Position numbers and translations under genes: made by a program | Notes under the pieces: model-generated | What the model was told of the DNA's origin: nothing | What the model saw: the letters and a program-made list of their open reading frames with translations, nothing else | Database searches by the model: none | In this document: one piece after another, positions 44,363 to 55,922 of the stretch | How positions within the stretch are numbered: the first letter of the stretch is position 1 | Layout of the letters: the number at the start of each line of letters is the position of its first letter | Assembly (NCBI RefSeq): GCF_943734655.1 | Contig: NC_071354.1 | Coordinates: forward strand, 175,928,411-175,992,410 | DNA from: Sabethes cyaneus | Taxonomy: Eukaryota > Arthropoda > Insecta > Diptera > Culicidae | Direction of reading: 5' to 3' | Length of the DNA: 64,000 bases

Positions 44363-44860
44363 GGCTATTACAAATATTTAAAAAAGTTTTTGTCCTTCCG
44401 GTGTTCGGCCACTGAAGGGGGGGGGGGGGGGCGAAAAAAAAACAAAGTGAATTTTTTAATCGAGCAAAAAAATCATGGATTTTAAGCATTTTTATTTAAA
44501 GTTTAAACATGAAAACCGAATCTATTCTTGCTTATAATATATACGTTGTTATTTTCTATGCAAAAATCTACGAAAAAAAGACAAAAACGAAAGAAAATTT
44601 TTTTGGCCGAGTTTCGGAATTTCTATTGCTTGAATTTCCATTTTTGTTTCGTGCTAGAAGCGTTAACTCAACTCGTACACTCATTTTTCGAGTTTTTTAG
44701 ACTGTAGAGCCCATAGACAATTGAATTTATGAAAAAAAAATAGACTCATATCCTACAAATTATTTTTTTGCCCCCCGATTTTTATAAGCCAATTTCCAAG
44801 GGGGTGGGGGGGGGGGGGGGATGTGGATGACAAAAACTTTGAAAATGATTTGCAATGACC
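44363..44860 (+). mobile_element. Harbinger-like MITE, complete copy 2 (498 bp)
   Basis: Inverted termini GGCTATTACAAATATT and the complement of ATTTGCAATGACC, flanked by TTA on both sides (44360-44362, 44861-44863). GG...CC termini with a 3-bp TWA duplication are the mark of PIF/Harbinger MITEs. Two long G runs lie inside (44417-44431 and 44801-44820), which are probable sites of length variation. Confidence 0.8.
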
Positions 44861-45252
44861 TTATTTCTGTTTAAATAACGGTACTTTTTTAATGCCACAT
44901 TGATAAAGGGAGCGGGAACGTACAACCGACTTTGCTAATATTAAAATTTGGAAATAAATTGGAAGAGTGGTTTTGGAAATTGGTAACAAACTGTCAGATC
45001 AATAATCAAACCGTGTACGGTGGTAAAAATAAAAACGCACTCGGCCGGCAATCGAGACCTGGCCTGTCTGGAAGATGTTTTTTACACAACCTGTACCAAA
45101 TTTTATAATCCGTTTAAGGTGGAAATACGTAATTTTTCAAGAGTGGTGTCTTCTGAGAAGTTTAATGATAAAATATAGTGCAATTTTCTACTCTATTAGG
45201 GTGCCGTGTATTCACCTATTAGGGTGATAAAAACTTATGTTTTTCTAAATAA

Positions 45253-46105
45253 GGCCGTTGCAAATTATTTTTGAAGTTTTTGTCCTCCCGCCCTTCAAAA
45301 TTGGCTCTAAAAATCGGAGGGTAAATTTTTTTTTGTTAAAAATGAGTAAAACTTTCTTGTATAAAATCTATTATTTGCAGGTCTGACAGCCTAACGAACT
45401 CGAAAAAAGAGTTTACGAAGTGTTAACGTTTCTAGCACGAAACAAAAGTGGAAGTACAGTAGGATTTCGATTTTGGCATGGTTCGATTTTGGCATGCCTC
45501 GATTTTGGCAACAAAAGTATCCGTTTTTGGCAACACAAAATATTTTCCTTACAAAAATATGCTTAAATATTTGTTTTCGCATACATGCTTTAAATGACGT
45601 AAAAATGATGCCCTCAGTGTGTTCATGTAAAAAAGTTTACTGTTATAGAATGTTTCAAACAATATTTTTATTGCCGTAGGACTACGTCTTACCACAGATT
45701 GCCAAAAGCTTACTTGCACCGGACGGATAGCTCTTGGTGGACATTTCAAGCATAAAATAATTGCAATCGTTGATTAATAATATTTACTCATTTTCTAACG
45801 CATTTACATTCAATTTTTTCATATCAAAAAACGGTCTCGATTTTGGCACGGTATCGATTATGGCAACATAGGCGACACGCGTTTGTTGCCAAATTCGAAA
45901 TCCAACTGTACAAGTAACATAACTTTCGAAAATCGGCAAAAAATTTCTTCCAATTTGACTATATTTTGGAACGTTTTTGCATGGAAAATAATAACGTATA
46001 TATGAAAAGTGAGAATAGATTCGGGTTTCACGATTAAACAAGTAAAAATTGCTAGAAATCTTAATTTTTTTTTGCGTGCTCAAAAAAATCTTTGTTTTTT
46101 TCTTT
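45253..46105 (-). mobile_element. Harbinger-like MITE, copy 5, interrupted
   Basis: Begins TAA|GGCCGTTGCAAATTATTT and follows the family through TCTAGCACGAAA. It is then broken by the element at 45457-45908 and resumes with TTCGAAAATCGGC, AAAATAATAACGTAT and GTTTCACG. Its far terminus is decayed. Confidence 0.75.
45457..45908. mobile_element. 452-bp TA-type (pogo-like) MITE nested in a Harbinger-like MITE
   Basis: Termini CAGTAGGATTTCGATTTTGG and the complement of AAATTCGAAATCCAACTG are inverted, with TA on each side (45455-45456, 45909-45910). Inside are repeated CGATTTTGGCA motifs near both ends. Removing it leaves one TA and rejoins the surrounding MITE in register with its uninterrupted relatives. 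Confidence 0.85.
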
Positions 46106-46439
46106 GCTTTGGAGGTAATCTCCAGGGGTATCTCAGAAAAAATCAATTGAAAAATGTAATGTTTTTTGTTAAAAAATTTTTAACTCATTAAATAAGCATA
46201 TTAGTAAAAAACAGTCTTCACAGAAAATATGTATTTTAGCATACTGAATAACTTTGTAGAGCATTCGAAAGCAATAAAAAACTACAAGGTATACAGCCCT
46301 AAGGGTTGTACGAATGGGTGACGTAGGACTTTATCAGATCATTAGATCAAAGACTAATGTAAACTGCATTTCTGGCAAATGTATGTTCAAAGAATCTGAG
46401 TGTTTTACTAGTTACTTTCACAGCTTACCGCTTGTTACA

Positions 46440-46880
46440 TAGAAGAAAATATGGCACATACGCAAAAATTTCTGTTTTATTTGTATGAGAGTCCTTATAC
46501 TCCTACCACAGGGGTGGGGGTCTTATACCATCATAAAATAAATTCATGCCTCTATAAACTTCCACATGCCAAATTTGGTTCCATTTGCTTGATTAGTTCT
46601 CGAGTTATGAGGGAATTTGTATATTATTTTTATGGTAGACCCCCACATGCCAAATTTGGTTCCATTTGCTTGATTAGTTCTAGATTTATGTAGAAATTTG
46701 TATGGAAGCCCCCCCCCCATTAGAAGGGGAAAGAGTCTTAATACATCATCGAAAAAAATCCTACCTTTTAAAACCCTCACATGCCAAATTTGGTTGCATT
46801 TGCTTGATTAGTTCTCGAGTGTTGAGGAAATTTGTGTTTCATTTGTATAGGAGCTCCCCCTCTTACACCGTCCATAAAAG
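46440..46880 (+). repeat. ~140-bp minisatellite array 2
   Basis: Four diverged copies of the unit of array 1, each with CACATGCCAAATTTGGTT and TTTGCTTGATTAGTTCT (at about 46562, 46646, 46778 and a partial first unit). One unit is shortened to about 80 bp. The ACAG tail of array 1 is absent. Confidence 0.85.
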
Positions 46881-47234
46881 TGCTCTGTCGCCCCTTCATA
46901 AAATTGCTGATCATTTTATCTTTCCAACGATATATAAATTGTTCTGTTTCGTTCAGTAGTTTAGTAGTTATTAGCATTTGAAATCTTTCATTCCAACGTT
47001 ACACTTCTATTTTCGTTTTCACAAAGTGCTACCCAGTCCCAGATAGTAAACAAAGACGTAGTCCTACGTCAAAAAATCGTGTGCAAAGTTATTGAGTATA
47101 ATTGATTTTTGGATGCTCTTTTTTAGCACATCATTATATTTCACAACCAGTAACAGATAGATAGTTACTATATTCAGCAAAGCTGCTTATTTTATTATGT
47201 TCTACAACTTTTTGGAGGATTTTTTTTTAAATTA

Positions 47235-47697
47235 GGGCATTGCAAATCATTTTCAAAGTTTTTGTAACCCCATTGGAAATTGACTTGAAAAATCGGGGGG
47301 CAAAAATATAATTTGTAGGATATGAGTTAATATTTTTTATAAAATCAATTGTCTGTGGGCTCTACAGCCCGAAAAACTCGAAAAATGAGTGTACGAGTTA
47401 AGTTGACGCTTCTAGCACGAAATAGAAATGGAAGTTCAAACAGTGAAATTTCCGAAACTCGGCCAAAAAAAATTTCTTGCGTTTTTGACTTTTTGTTCGT
47501 AAATTTTTGCATGAAAAATAACAACGTATTTATTAAAAGTAAGAATAGATTTGGTTTTCACGTTTAAACTTTAAGTAAAAATGCCCAAAAGGCATATTTT
47601 TTTTGCTTGATTAAAAAATTCTCTTGTTTTTCGCCCCGCCCTCTACAGTGGCCCAACGCCGGAGGGACCAAAACTTTTTTTAATATTTGTAATGGCC
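47235..47697 (-). mobile_element. Harbinger-like MITE, copy 3 (463 bp)
   Basis: GGGCATTGCAAATCATTTTC to TTTGTAATGGCC, flanked by TTA on the left and TAA on the right, consistent with a mutated 3-bp duplication. Inverted relative to copy 2. Confidence 0.8.
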
Positions 47698-47948
47698 TAA
47701 GTCAACTTGGTTTGTTGCTTCATAGTTTATTGCTACGCCCCACAAAGTTTTTAAGAGATGTGTCATAGCCGACCAGTTTTATCGTGGTATTTAACAAGAT
47801 AATTGTACTTTATTAACAGTTTTATTATGGTTTATGGTTATGGTTAACTATAAGAAGTTTTTGATTTTTATCATCTTGGTATTATTATTTATTATTTATT
47901 ATTATATATGATTCGACTGACCTTAAAATTGTCTACATGAATAAAATC

Positions 47949-48250
47949 TTATCCTAAATTAGTTCTACGCAATCTCTGTGCAAACAAGTGTAACGGTAAA
48001 CCAAAGTCAAAAAGTTCCTCTACATTAGAAAAGGTCCTGATACATTCAGTTATCGGTTCGCTATATCCGAACGCAGTCTGATGAAATTGCGTTTGAACTA
48101 GTCCAGTTGACCGCAACGGTCGTTGTGATGCGCGAAAATTAATCATGGAGAGCAAGTTTGGAGAGTCGATTTCGCAATTGATAGTTTTTGCCACGAATGT
48201 TGCTTGTTGCATCTTGCGTCGGTGTTCAAGGGTGTCCAAGTCGAGTAAAC
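47949..48250 (-). pseudogene. CR1 reverse transcriptase, C-terminal part
   Basis: Reads LLDLDTLEHRRKMQQATFVA, then INCEIDSPNLLSMIN, and ends with FDFGLPLHLFAQRLRRTNLG and a stop. This is the standard CR1/Q-type C-terminal region. It joins in frame to the sequence on the other side of the R1 insertion: the codons across the join read LPAYVDDRCRLLDLD once the inserted element and one duplication copy are disregarded. Confidence 0.85.
48238..48250 (+). repeat. Target site duplication, left copy (R1 insertion)
   Basis: AAGTCGAGTAAAC, repeated at 51067-51079. The two leading A are ambiguous with the poly-A tail. Confidence 0.9.
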
Positions 48251-50853
48251 AAGTATCCTTCAGTAGGAACGGTGCAGAGTCTATCATCGACGTGACTTTC
48301 GGCAGTCCTGGTCTGATAGGAGACTGGAGGGTAGATAATGGCTACACTCACAGTGACCATCAGGCGGTCCGCTATGGTGTCGGTCAGATAACGAGGCGGC
48401 AGGCGGCGAGTAGGGCCAACACTCCAACCACCCGTGGATGGAAGACATCATACTTCGATCCCGAAGTATTTGTGGAAGCGATCCGGAGAGAGTGCGGTGA
48501 TCGCGGTATGCCCGATCCGAACGCTGATCATTTGGTTGAGGTACTGTCGCGAGCATGTGACGCTACCATGCCTAGGAAAGGTCGTCCTAGGTATGGCAGG
48601 TCACCGGCTTACTGGTGGATAGATGAAATTGCGGAACTCCGCGGAGCGTGCTTTCGTGCGAGGAGAGTTATGCAAAGAGCTCGTTCGGATGAAAGCAGGG
48701 CTGAATGTCGAGTAGCACTTGCTGCTGCAAGAGCGGGATAAAAGCTAGTAAACGAGACTGCTTTGAAAGGTTATGTGCTAGTGCCAATGCGAACCCGTGG
48801 GGTGATGCCTACAGAGTCGTAATGGCAAAGACCAAGGGTGTAATGGCGCCCGCTGAGCAATCGCCAGAGATGTTGGAGCGGATCATCGAGGGCCTCTTTC
48901 CGCGCCACGAGCCAAGGCCCTGGCCCCAGGCCGCTGAGTCGTCCCACGGCCGACGTTCCAGTATCTCAGACCATAGCGTAGGATGGTCGGCCTCCCAGCC
49001 GAACATCCAAAGTAACGTGGGCGACGGCGGTTTGGAGGTCGGGGAGGAAGTGACGGTTACGAACGAGGAATTCATTGATATCGCTAAATCCCTAAAGGTG
49101 AGCAAGGCACTGGGGCCAGACGGTATCCCGAATATGGCCATTAAAGCGGCTATTTTAGAGGCTCCCGAACTATTCGGGGCAGTAATGAATAGATGCCTGG
49201 AAGCTGGCCACTTCCCGGACAGATGGAAGCGACAGAACCTGGTCCTATTGCCGAAGCTGGGAAAACCTCCGGGTGTCTCCTCGTCATATAGGCCGATCTG
49301 TCTACTCGATACTGCCGGCAAGGTGCTGGAGAGGGTTATCCTTAACAGACTCGTACAGTACACGGAGGGTACAAACGGTCTGTCAAGGAACCAATTCGGC
49401 TTCCGAAAAGGCAAATCTACGGTGGATGCCATCTTGTCTGCCACTAAGACAGCCGAGGTGGCAATCCAGCCCAAGAGGACAGGTATTCGTTATTGCGCAG
49501 TTGTCACGCTCGACGTGAGAAATGCGTTTAATAGCGCTAGCTGGGACTCCATAGCCAGCTCGCTTCGGAACGTCCAAGTGCCGGTGTCGCTGTACAGAAT
49601 TTTGGAAAATTATTTCCAGAATCGTGTGCTATGCTACAACACGGAGGAGAGTCAGAAATGCGTTCCAATCACCTCAGGGGTTCCGCAAGGTTCCATACTG
49701 GGCCCGGTGTTGTGGAACGTCATGTATGACGAGGTGTTGAAGCTAAAGTTTCCGGTAGGGGTGGCGATTGTCGGCTTTGCGGACGATATCACCTTGGAAG
49801 TCTACGGTGAATCTATCAGAGAGGTTGAGTTGACGGCTGCCCACTCTATAAGCATTGTTGAAGATTGGATGCGATCCAGGAAACTGGACCTAGCGCATCA
49901 TAAAACGGAGGTTATCGTGGTGAACAACCGCAAGTCGGTGCAGCAAGCAAATATCAGTGTCGGGGACTGCACTATTTCGTCAACGCGGTTCTTAAAACTC
50001 CTTGGAGTCATGGTCGACGATAAGCTCAAGTTCGGGAGCCACGTCGACTATGCCTGCAAGAAGGCTTCCACAGCTATTTCGGCATTGTCTCGTATGATGT
50101 CTAATAGCTCTGCGGTATATGGCAGCAAGCGAAGGCTTTTAGCCAACGTGGTCCAGTCCATACTCAGGTATGGCGGTGTGGCCGGTGTGGTCATCGGCGT
50201 TAGGTACCAAAAGCTATCTAGCCAAGCTGGAAAGCACCTATCGTCTCATGTGCTTAAGAGTGGCGAGTGCGTACCGCACAGTTTCACATGACGCAATCTG
50301 CGTCTTAGCGGGTATGATGCCTATTGGTATCATCATCAGCGAGGACGTAGAGTGCTTCAACCAACGTGGAACTAAAAGCATACGGAGTACCACAAGATCG
50401 GCCTCGATGATCACATGGCAGCGGGCATGGTCTGATTCCACAAAAGGCCGGTGGACACATAGACTTATCCCGGAACTATCCGGATGGGTCAACAGGCGTC
50501 ATGGCGAAGTCAACTTCCACCTGACACAGATTCTGTCAGGGCATGGTTGTTTTAGACAGTATCTGCACAAATTTGGGCATGCGGAGTCCCCCGAGTGTCC
50601 CGAATGCGCGGACGTTGAGGAAACTGCAGAACATGCTTTCTTCATATGCCCTCGTTTCGCGGGCGTGAGAAGCAACATGATGGCAGTTAGCGGACAGGAC
50701 ACTACTCCGGATAACTTAGTCCAAAGGATGTGTTCTAGCTCGGACGTCTGGGGTGCGGTCAATGCGGCTGCTACCCAGATCGTACTTGAGCTACAAAACC
50801 GCTGGAAAGCCGATCAACGGCGAATAAACAGCCTAACTACCATAGTCCAGTAG
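48251..50853 (+). pseudogene. R1-clade endonuclease (partial) and reverse transcriptase, two frameshifts
   Basis: The first frame has FSRNGAESIIDVTFGSPGL and YTHSDHQAVRYGV (the last part of the AP endonuclease, catalytic histidine present), then the linker to about 48735. The second frame has ASKRDCF, ANANPWGDAYRVVMAKTKG, ALGPDGIPN, YRPICLLDTAGKVLE, QFGFRKGKSTVDAI, VTLDVRNAFNSASWDSI, GVPQGSILGPVLWN and FADDITLEVYGE (active site near 49780). The third frame runs from about 50185 with STYRLMCLRVASAYRTVS and the CPECADVEETAEHAFFICP zinc-binding motif. One-base shifts near 48735 and 50180 disrupt the frame, and the second restores the first frame. No RNase H, as usual for R1. The copy is inactive. 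Confidence 0.9.
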
Positions 50854-51066
50854 TTATCTAAGAGCGTGCGTTAAGCACAATAGCCCCTTCCTGAAGTAAT
50901 ACCGATAAGGTGGTTCCAGGGGGGATTGAGGCTGGAGACTCGAGTAGGGTTTTAGTGGGTCTGGATCCTCACGCCCCAGTAGGGGGGTCGGGATACCAAA
51001 CCCCACTCCCTGAGTTGTCTTCTCAGGTGTCTGATAGCAGATTTCCCTACTCGTTAAAAAAAAAAA
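48251..51066 (+). mobile_element. 5'-truncated R1-clade non-LTR retrotransposon
   Basis: A 2816-bp insertion between two copies of AAGTCGAGTAAAC. It begins inside the endonuclease, runs through RT and the C-terminal zinc-finger region to a stop at 50853, a 3' UTR of about 200 bp, and a poly-A tract of about 13 A. The target is the CR1 relic, so this is not an rDNA-specific insertion at a canonical R1 site. Confidence 0.9.
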
Positions 51067-51079
51067 AAGTCGAGTAAAC
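51067..51079 (+). repeat. Target site duplication, right copy (R1 insertion)
   Basis: AAGTCGAGTAAAC after the poly-A tract, matching 48238-48250. Confidence 0.9.
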
Positions 51080-52345
51080 GGCACCTATCATCTACGTAAG
51101 CAGGTAAGATATCCGGATTTCCCAGGGCAAGTGTCGCAATGCTAGTCGGATAAATCTCCGTTGCACACGTTCAATCTGTAGATTCCATGTTAGTTGTTTA
51201 GGAAACCAAACAAGACTACAATTCTCCAGTAGTGGACGTACTAGGGCGCAGTACAACGATTTAAGGCAGTGTGGATCCTTAAAGTTCCGACCAATTTTAA
51301 AGATGAAGCCAAGCTGTCGAGATGCTTTGGAGATAATCAACTCACGGTGTAGATTAAACGTCAGTTTGGTGTCCAGCAAGACGTCGAGGTCACTAACTCG
51401 ATCCACTCTGCGTAACTCAATACCATCGATAGTGTAACCAAAGGTGATCGGATTTTTGATGCGGTGAAAACTCATCACTTCACATTTGGCTATGCTTACA
51501 ATGAGCTAGTTCCGTTTACACCAGTCAGTGAATAAATCAAGCAAATCTTGCAAATGGCGGCAGTCGTCTATATTTCCTATCGAAGCAAACAATTTCAGGT
51601 CATCGGCGTACACTAACTTGCAGCCAACTCCCAGCAGCAACGCAATATCGTTAAAGAATAGCAAGAAAAGTAGAGGTCCCATGTTACTTCCTTGAGGGAC
51701 TCCAGACTTATTGGTAAACACCGATGAAACACTACTACCCAGTTTCACACGAAGCACCCTACCACTGAGGTATGAGTTCAGCCATTCAAGCATCTGTTGG
51801 GAGGCACCAAGTCGAGACAGTTTCCGTAGTAGTATTGCATGGTCAATTCGATCGAAAGCTGCTTTCAAGTCAGTATAGACAACATCAACTTGCTTCTTGT
51901 CCTCCATATGCGAGATACACATCGATGTAAACTCCAGCAAATTAGTGCAAACAGATCTACCAGGCATAAAACCGTGCTGCACCGTTGAAATATATTTCTT
52001 AGTGCGGGACAGTATTACACCACTCACAATTATCTCGAACAGTTTAGAAGCTATGGAAAGGCTAGTAATTCCTCGATAATTCCTTACGTTGAGACGGTCG
52101 CCGGTTTTAAATACTGGAAACATAAACGATTCCTTCCAAACTTTGGGAAATCTTCCTTGTGCGAACGACTTATTGAATATGAAACATAAAGGATTGGCCA
52201 ACACCGCTTTGCAACGGCTCAAAACTACAGCTGGAATCCCATCAGGTCCCGCAGGGAACGAACGCTTTAATTATTTAGTGACGGTTATAACCATGTCGGT
52301 TGTAATGCTGAACAATTGCGCAACACCATGATAAAGCCAGAGGTA
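51080..52345 (-). pseudogene. CR1 reverse transcriptase core
   Basis: Minus strand. FPAGPDGIPAVVLSRCKAVL lies near 52255-52195, FKTGDRLNVRNYRGITSLS near 52105-52055, then QHGFMPGRSVCTNLLEF, VYTDLKAAFDRIDH (first RT aspartate), SGVPQGSNMGPLLFLLF and YADDLKLFAS (active site, near 51610). After a break at about 51500 come the FGYTIDGIELRRVD and LYCALVRPLLENCSLVW segments. A stop upstream of FPAG, the break near 51500 and a one-base loss near 51120 (HLPWE then ILPAYVDD in a shifted frame) inactivate it. YADDLKLF, the C-terminal LDLDTLEHRR motif and lack of RNase H support CR1. Confidence 0.85.
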
Positions 52346-52474
52346 ATGATTTATGAAACCCTTATAAAATTCAAATAAAACCAAGCGGCTTAAGAATTGT
52401 TACTTGGGATCGGGTTCGATTGCCGATCAGACTGAGAGATTCCGGGCTGAGAATCATCTCGATTAACACTTGTC

Positions 52475-52475
52475 G

Positions 52476-52507
<32 letters not shown>

Positions 52508-52569
52508 GCTGTTGTAGTAGTAGTAGTTGTTGTTGTTCTTGTGGTTGTTGTTCTTGTTGTTGTTGTTCA
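52475..52569. repeat. (TTG)n microsatellite, interrupted
   Basis: About 95 bp of TTG units with TAG and TTC interruptions. The minus-strand frames rich in Q or N over it are artefacts. Confidence 0.95.
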
Positions 52570-55500
52570 CACGATAGAAGAGCACGGCCATGAGGCAAAA
52601 CGTCCATACATGTAACTCAATAGACAAGGTATATCCTTCGTATTTTTGGACCCAATAGTGAATTGATAAAGTGATGCAATCAAGCAAAAATATTGGCAAA
52701 TTGCAAATATGTTTCAAGAAAACTGCTCCGATTATCAGGTTATCTTCGCTACTGAAGCTTATTTTGAGGCCAAAGGCAAGTCGTTCAATGAGAATGGTGT
52801 CGAAAGCTTGGAAATATGTTAAAATTGCAGCACTAGGGAATATGATTATGTAGACGAAAAACTTACTGATTCATGTATAGTTCATCGCAAAACGGGAAGC
52901 CCGAAAGCTTACCTCAAAACCAGTTACGGTTGGATTTACCAAAGAATGCAGTACATTATATAGAGAAAGAGATACAAGTAAATTTGGTTGTATTGAGCTA
53001 TTTGCTATTTCTTTGTAACCACCAAAATTATCCAAATTTATTCTGTAAGGATTGAACATATGAATTATTTTGGATATTCAATCATTTCGATCGTTTATTT
53101 GAAAAATCCCACATGTGGGATCCGACACATTTGCAGGAAGACAGCAAAAAACTGGTTTTATCGAAAGAAAAACTCCAATTAATAGACGTTAATTTACCAT
53201 TAAGTGGCTTAACGCGTGTTTTTTATCAAATGATGAGTATCAATCATCAATCAATATTAAACCGTCAAAGTGAAAGAAAAACATCGATGTGATTAATAAA
53301 ACCGTTTATAATTGTTATGACTCTGAAACACGCCAAGATTCCAGCACACTGGATACTCCACTCGATAATACTAATCAAACAGAAGCCAAGTCCCTCTCTG
53401 TCACACTCTAAAAGTTAAACGATAAACAGCGACCACACTTCGTTTCTTATCTATAAGCGGAGTTCCCTTCCGTTGATGACCTCGACCTCGGCACGACTCT
53501 GGAAGCGGTTGCTTGCGATATAGTTAGTCAAGTGTGTGCGCGTATGCGGCCGGTACTGATAAGGCTAATCAGTTTTAATGCATTTTTTTTCTTCTTGATT
53601 TGTCATTCTTCACTGACCTACCTTAAGTGCGCGCTAGATCCAAAAACAACAGCAACAACAACAACAAGTCCAACGTTTCGCTAGAATTGTTGACGCGCAC
53701 AATAATATATAAATGGGTCCACGGCAAAAAGGATCAACAACCTGCCCGTAGTTTCGCCCGTCGAATTCGACCTGTCTGAGCCAAATGCCACCGGGGTTGT
53801 AAATCTCCTATTATTCCACCACTTTTACGCCCGTCGTTGTCGTAACCTTTTCACTCAATTTACTCCGGTGTCGGCCGATGCCTGCCGGTCCATCTTGCTG
53901 CCGGCTTGCTTAGGTGGAGAATAAAACGGTGGTAGAAACTGCGATTTTTCCGAATTCACCCATCCGCGCCCGCCCTAGAGACGACGGGAGTCAATTTTCG
54001 GAAAGACGAGCAGCTACCACCGGCATCTGGAATCCATTAGAAAGAAGGATGCCGGTAACCGGAAAGGAGAACCGTTCGAAGCCGAGGAGTCAAGAATTAT
54101 AAAGCTGTAAAATGGATGATCTCGTGTGCGTCGTGGTTAAAACAGTTGCAGTCGACAGGCGCGAACGGTGCCTAAGTGAAACCTGGCACATTTATTACTT
54201 TCATCTATAAATCAATAAAGTTTTATTGGTATTGCCGCCATGAACCTCGTAACCAACCAACCGTGTCATTGTCGTCAACGCGTCAGTGTCGCTAGGGGGC
54301 GTAAGGACTCCATCGTGGAAATGACGAGTCGGAAGTGCTCGGATCACCCGGTTTGAGCGTGGGAGTAGAACTTTTTTTTACGGTTGTTCATCAATCAAAA
54401 TACAAAAGGTGTGTCATAAAAAGTTGGAAATATATTGCAAAACGTAATGAAATTGGCATTGTTTTTCGCCCCCACAGCGACCGAGGGCGGAAGTTCGATT
54501 GGATGGCAAACTTTGGCGACACTCTGCGTTCGGGGAGAGAATTAGAAATTAATTAGTTAGTCCCAAGTACGACAGCTCGGGTTGGTCGTTTCACTTAATA
54601 GCGCACTGGCTATACCAAGCGAGCCAAGCCCCAGAACCATAAGACGGTAATTGAAAAATCCAACCTTTCAGCAGCAACCAACGAACCAGCGCCAGCGTCG
54701 CAGAGCGCAGTGTGACCTTCTTCCTCATAGTATAGCAGTATGTATAGTCGAAAGCCGGACAGAAGCCAATGTATGCTCTGCATCCCGCAACTTCGGGGCA
54801 AACTAATTTAAACGTTTGTTTTGTTCGGAAAATTTACTGCCAATTGTCTCCACATGTTCATTTGCCCTTTCAATTTTCGCAGCCAAACGTTCGTCCACTA
54901 ACTCGTGCCACAGTTCGCTCAAGTCAGATTACACTTATTGAACCTGTCGATTGTCCTATATCACTTTGTAAAGCACTGAATCTGTGTGATGCGGACGAGG
55001 TGGCGACGTGAAACGCAAGAAAAAACATCGAGTGGAAGTTGTAGAACACGTTTGATTTATCGTTTTCCCATAAAACTAAAACAATAAATCTATATGTTCT
55101 CAAGTTTTTACCCCCATCAGCTATGCTGGCTGGCAGAGAAGTAAAACGGAAGAGCGGCGAGGATTCGCACTTGTCCTCCGGTTTTTGGTCTTTGCCACTC
55201 GGCGCGTCGCTCGTCTGAGTCGGTATCGAGCGATCAGCTATGAATTATTGATTAAACATAACTCGTTCACACAATATTTGCCGGTCTAACGAGAGACCCC
55301 CGTCTAGTCTCTAGGCCGACCGTTGTCGTTTGCTCCATCGCGTCGCGTCGGATGAGCGATGGTAGAATGAAGTAAAGTGAAACATATAACTAACTAGACT
55401 TTTTCAAATAGCACACTCGTTGCAGTGTAATCATGCTTCTATAGCCCAGTAGATTAACCCAGCCGGACAATCGCGAAATGGTCTGTACACTACATACATA

Positions 55501-55856
55501 TGCGAACGGGAGCGAGCTCAGTAACATACTTAACCATCGTCTCGTGTCAGTAACATATGCGCTGCCCGGCGATACAGTAAAAATTAATGACAGCAGCTTA
55601 GCAGGAGCTAATAACAATTAGATTCGTAGGAATATCATGTACGCGTCAAGCTAATAATCCGGTTCTGTGGGATCGGGGCTACGGTCGGTAGCCAGCAGCG
55701 GACGGGCGGGCGGGCGGTTGGTAGTGGAAGCTCGGTTACTTACGACTGGCAACAGGTGTGATCGATTCCCACTCTTCGCCTCCAGCGCACTAACCGCTGC
55801 GACTTCGGTAGTCGTCGATATACTTGAAATCGATTTCCAACCGGTCGGTCTAGAAG
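52570..55856. other. Low-copy spacer, possible upstream region
   Basis: No recognised gene. From about 53.5 kb the composition becomes more GC-rich and stays so to the candidate exon at 55857, compatible with promoter or 5' UTR sequence, but no specific core-promoter element was confirmed. GGGC repeats occur near 55704-55715. Confidence 0.45.
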
Positions 55857-55922
55857 ATGGTCGCTCTGTACCGTCCAGTCCGGGCTAGGTTTGATAAATC
55901 GAAGCTAATTACCAACAGACAG
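55857..55922 (+). CDS. Candidate first coding exon, unknown protein
   Basis: ATG in fair context (AAGATGG) opens 22 codons, MVALYRPVRA then RFDKSKLITNRQ, ending at CAG|GTGAGG, a strong splice donor, in phase 0. The peptide is basic and has no motif I recognise. An acceptor with a long pyrimidine tract follows 406 bp downstream at 56328, in the matching phase. The frame also reads through the donor to 56228, so an unspliced reading cannot be excluded. Confidence 0.35.

Larger units (their letters stand above)
45110..47230. mobile_element. Composite nest in an AT-rich host repeat
   Basis: Fragments of the repeat family seen at 57518-59610 occur at about 45110-45250 (CACCTATTAGGGTGATAAAAA), 46110-46300 (GAATAACTTTGTAGAGCATT) and 47080-47230 (GATAGATAGTTACTATATTCAGC). 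They are separated by a Harbinger-like MITE and a minisatellite block. The boundaries of the host repeat are approximate. Confidence 0.6.
47885..52350 (-). mobile_element. CR1-clade retrotransposon relic, split by an R1 insertion
   Basis: Minus-strand element in two parts, 51067-52350 (RT core) and 47885-48250 (RT C-terminus, 3' UTR, and a probable AT-rich tail of TAATAAATAA repeats near 47885-47910). The 5' end, with endonuclease and ORF1, is missing; homology begins near 52340. The intervening 48251-51066 is a later R1-clade insertion. Confidence 0.85.

Noticed and set aside
51060..51085. A possible second poly-A-tailed element beginning at 51080
   Set aside because: The sequence after the tail is the right target duplication followed by the continuing CR1 relic, which reads through in frame.
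52371..52717. Glutamine- or asparagine-rich open frames
   Set aside because: Direct translations of the (TTG)n microsatellite in two frames.
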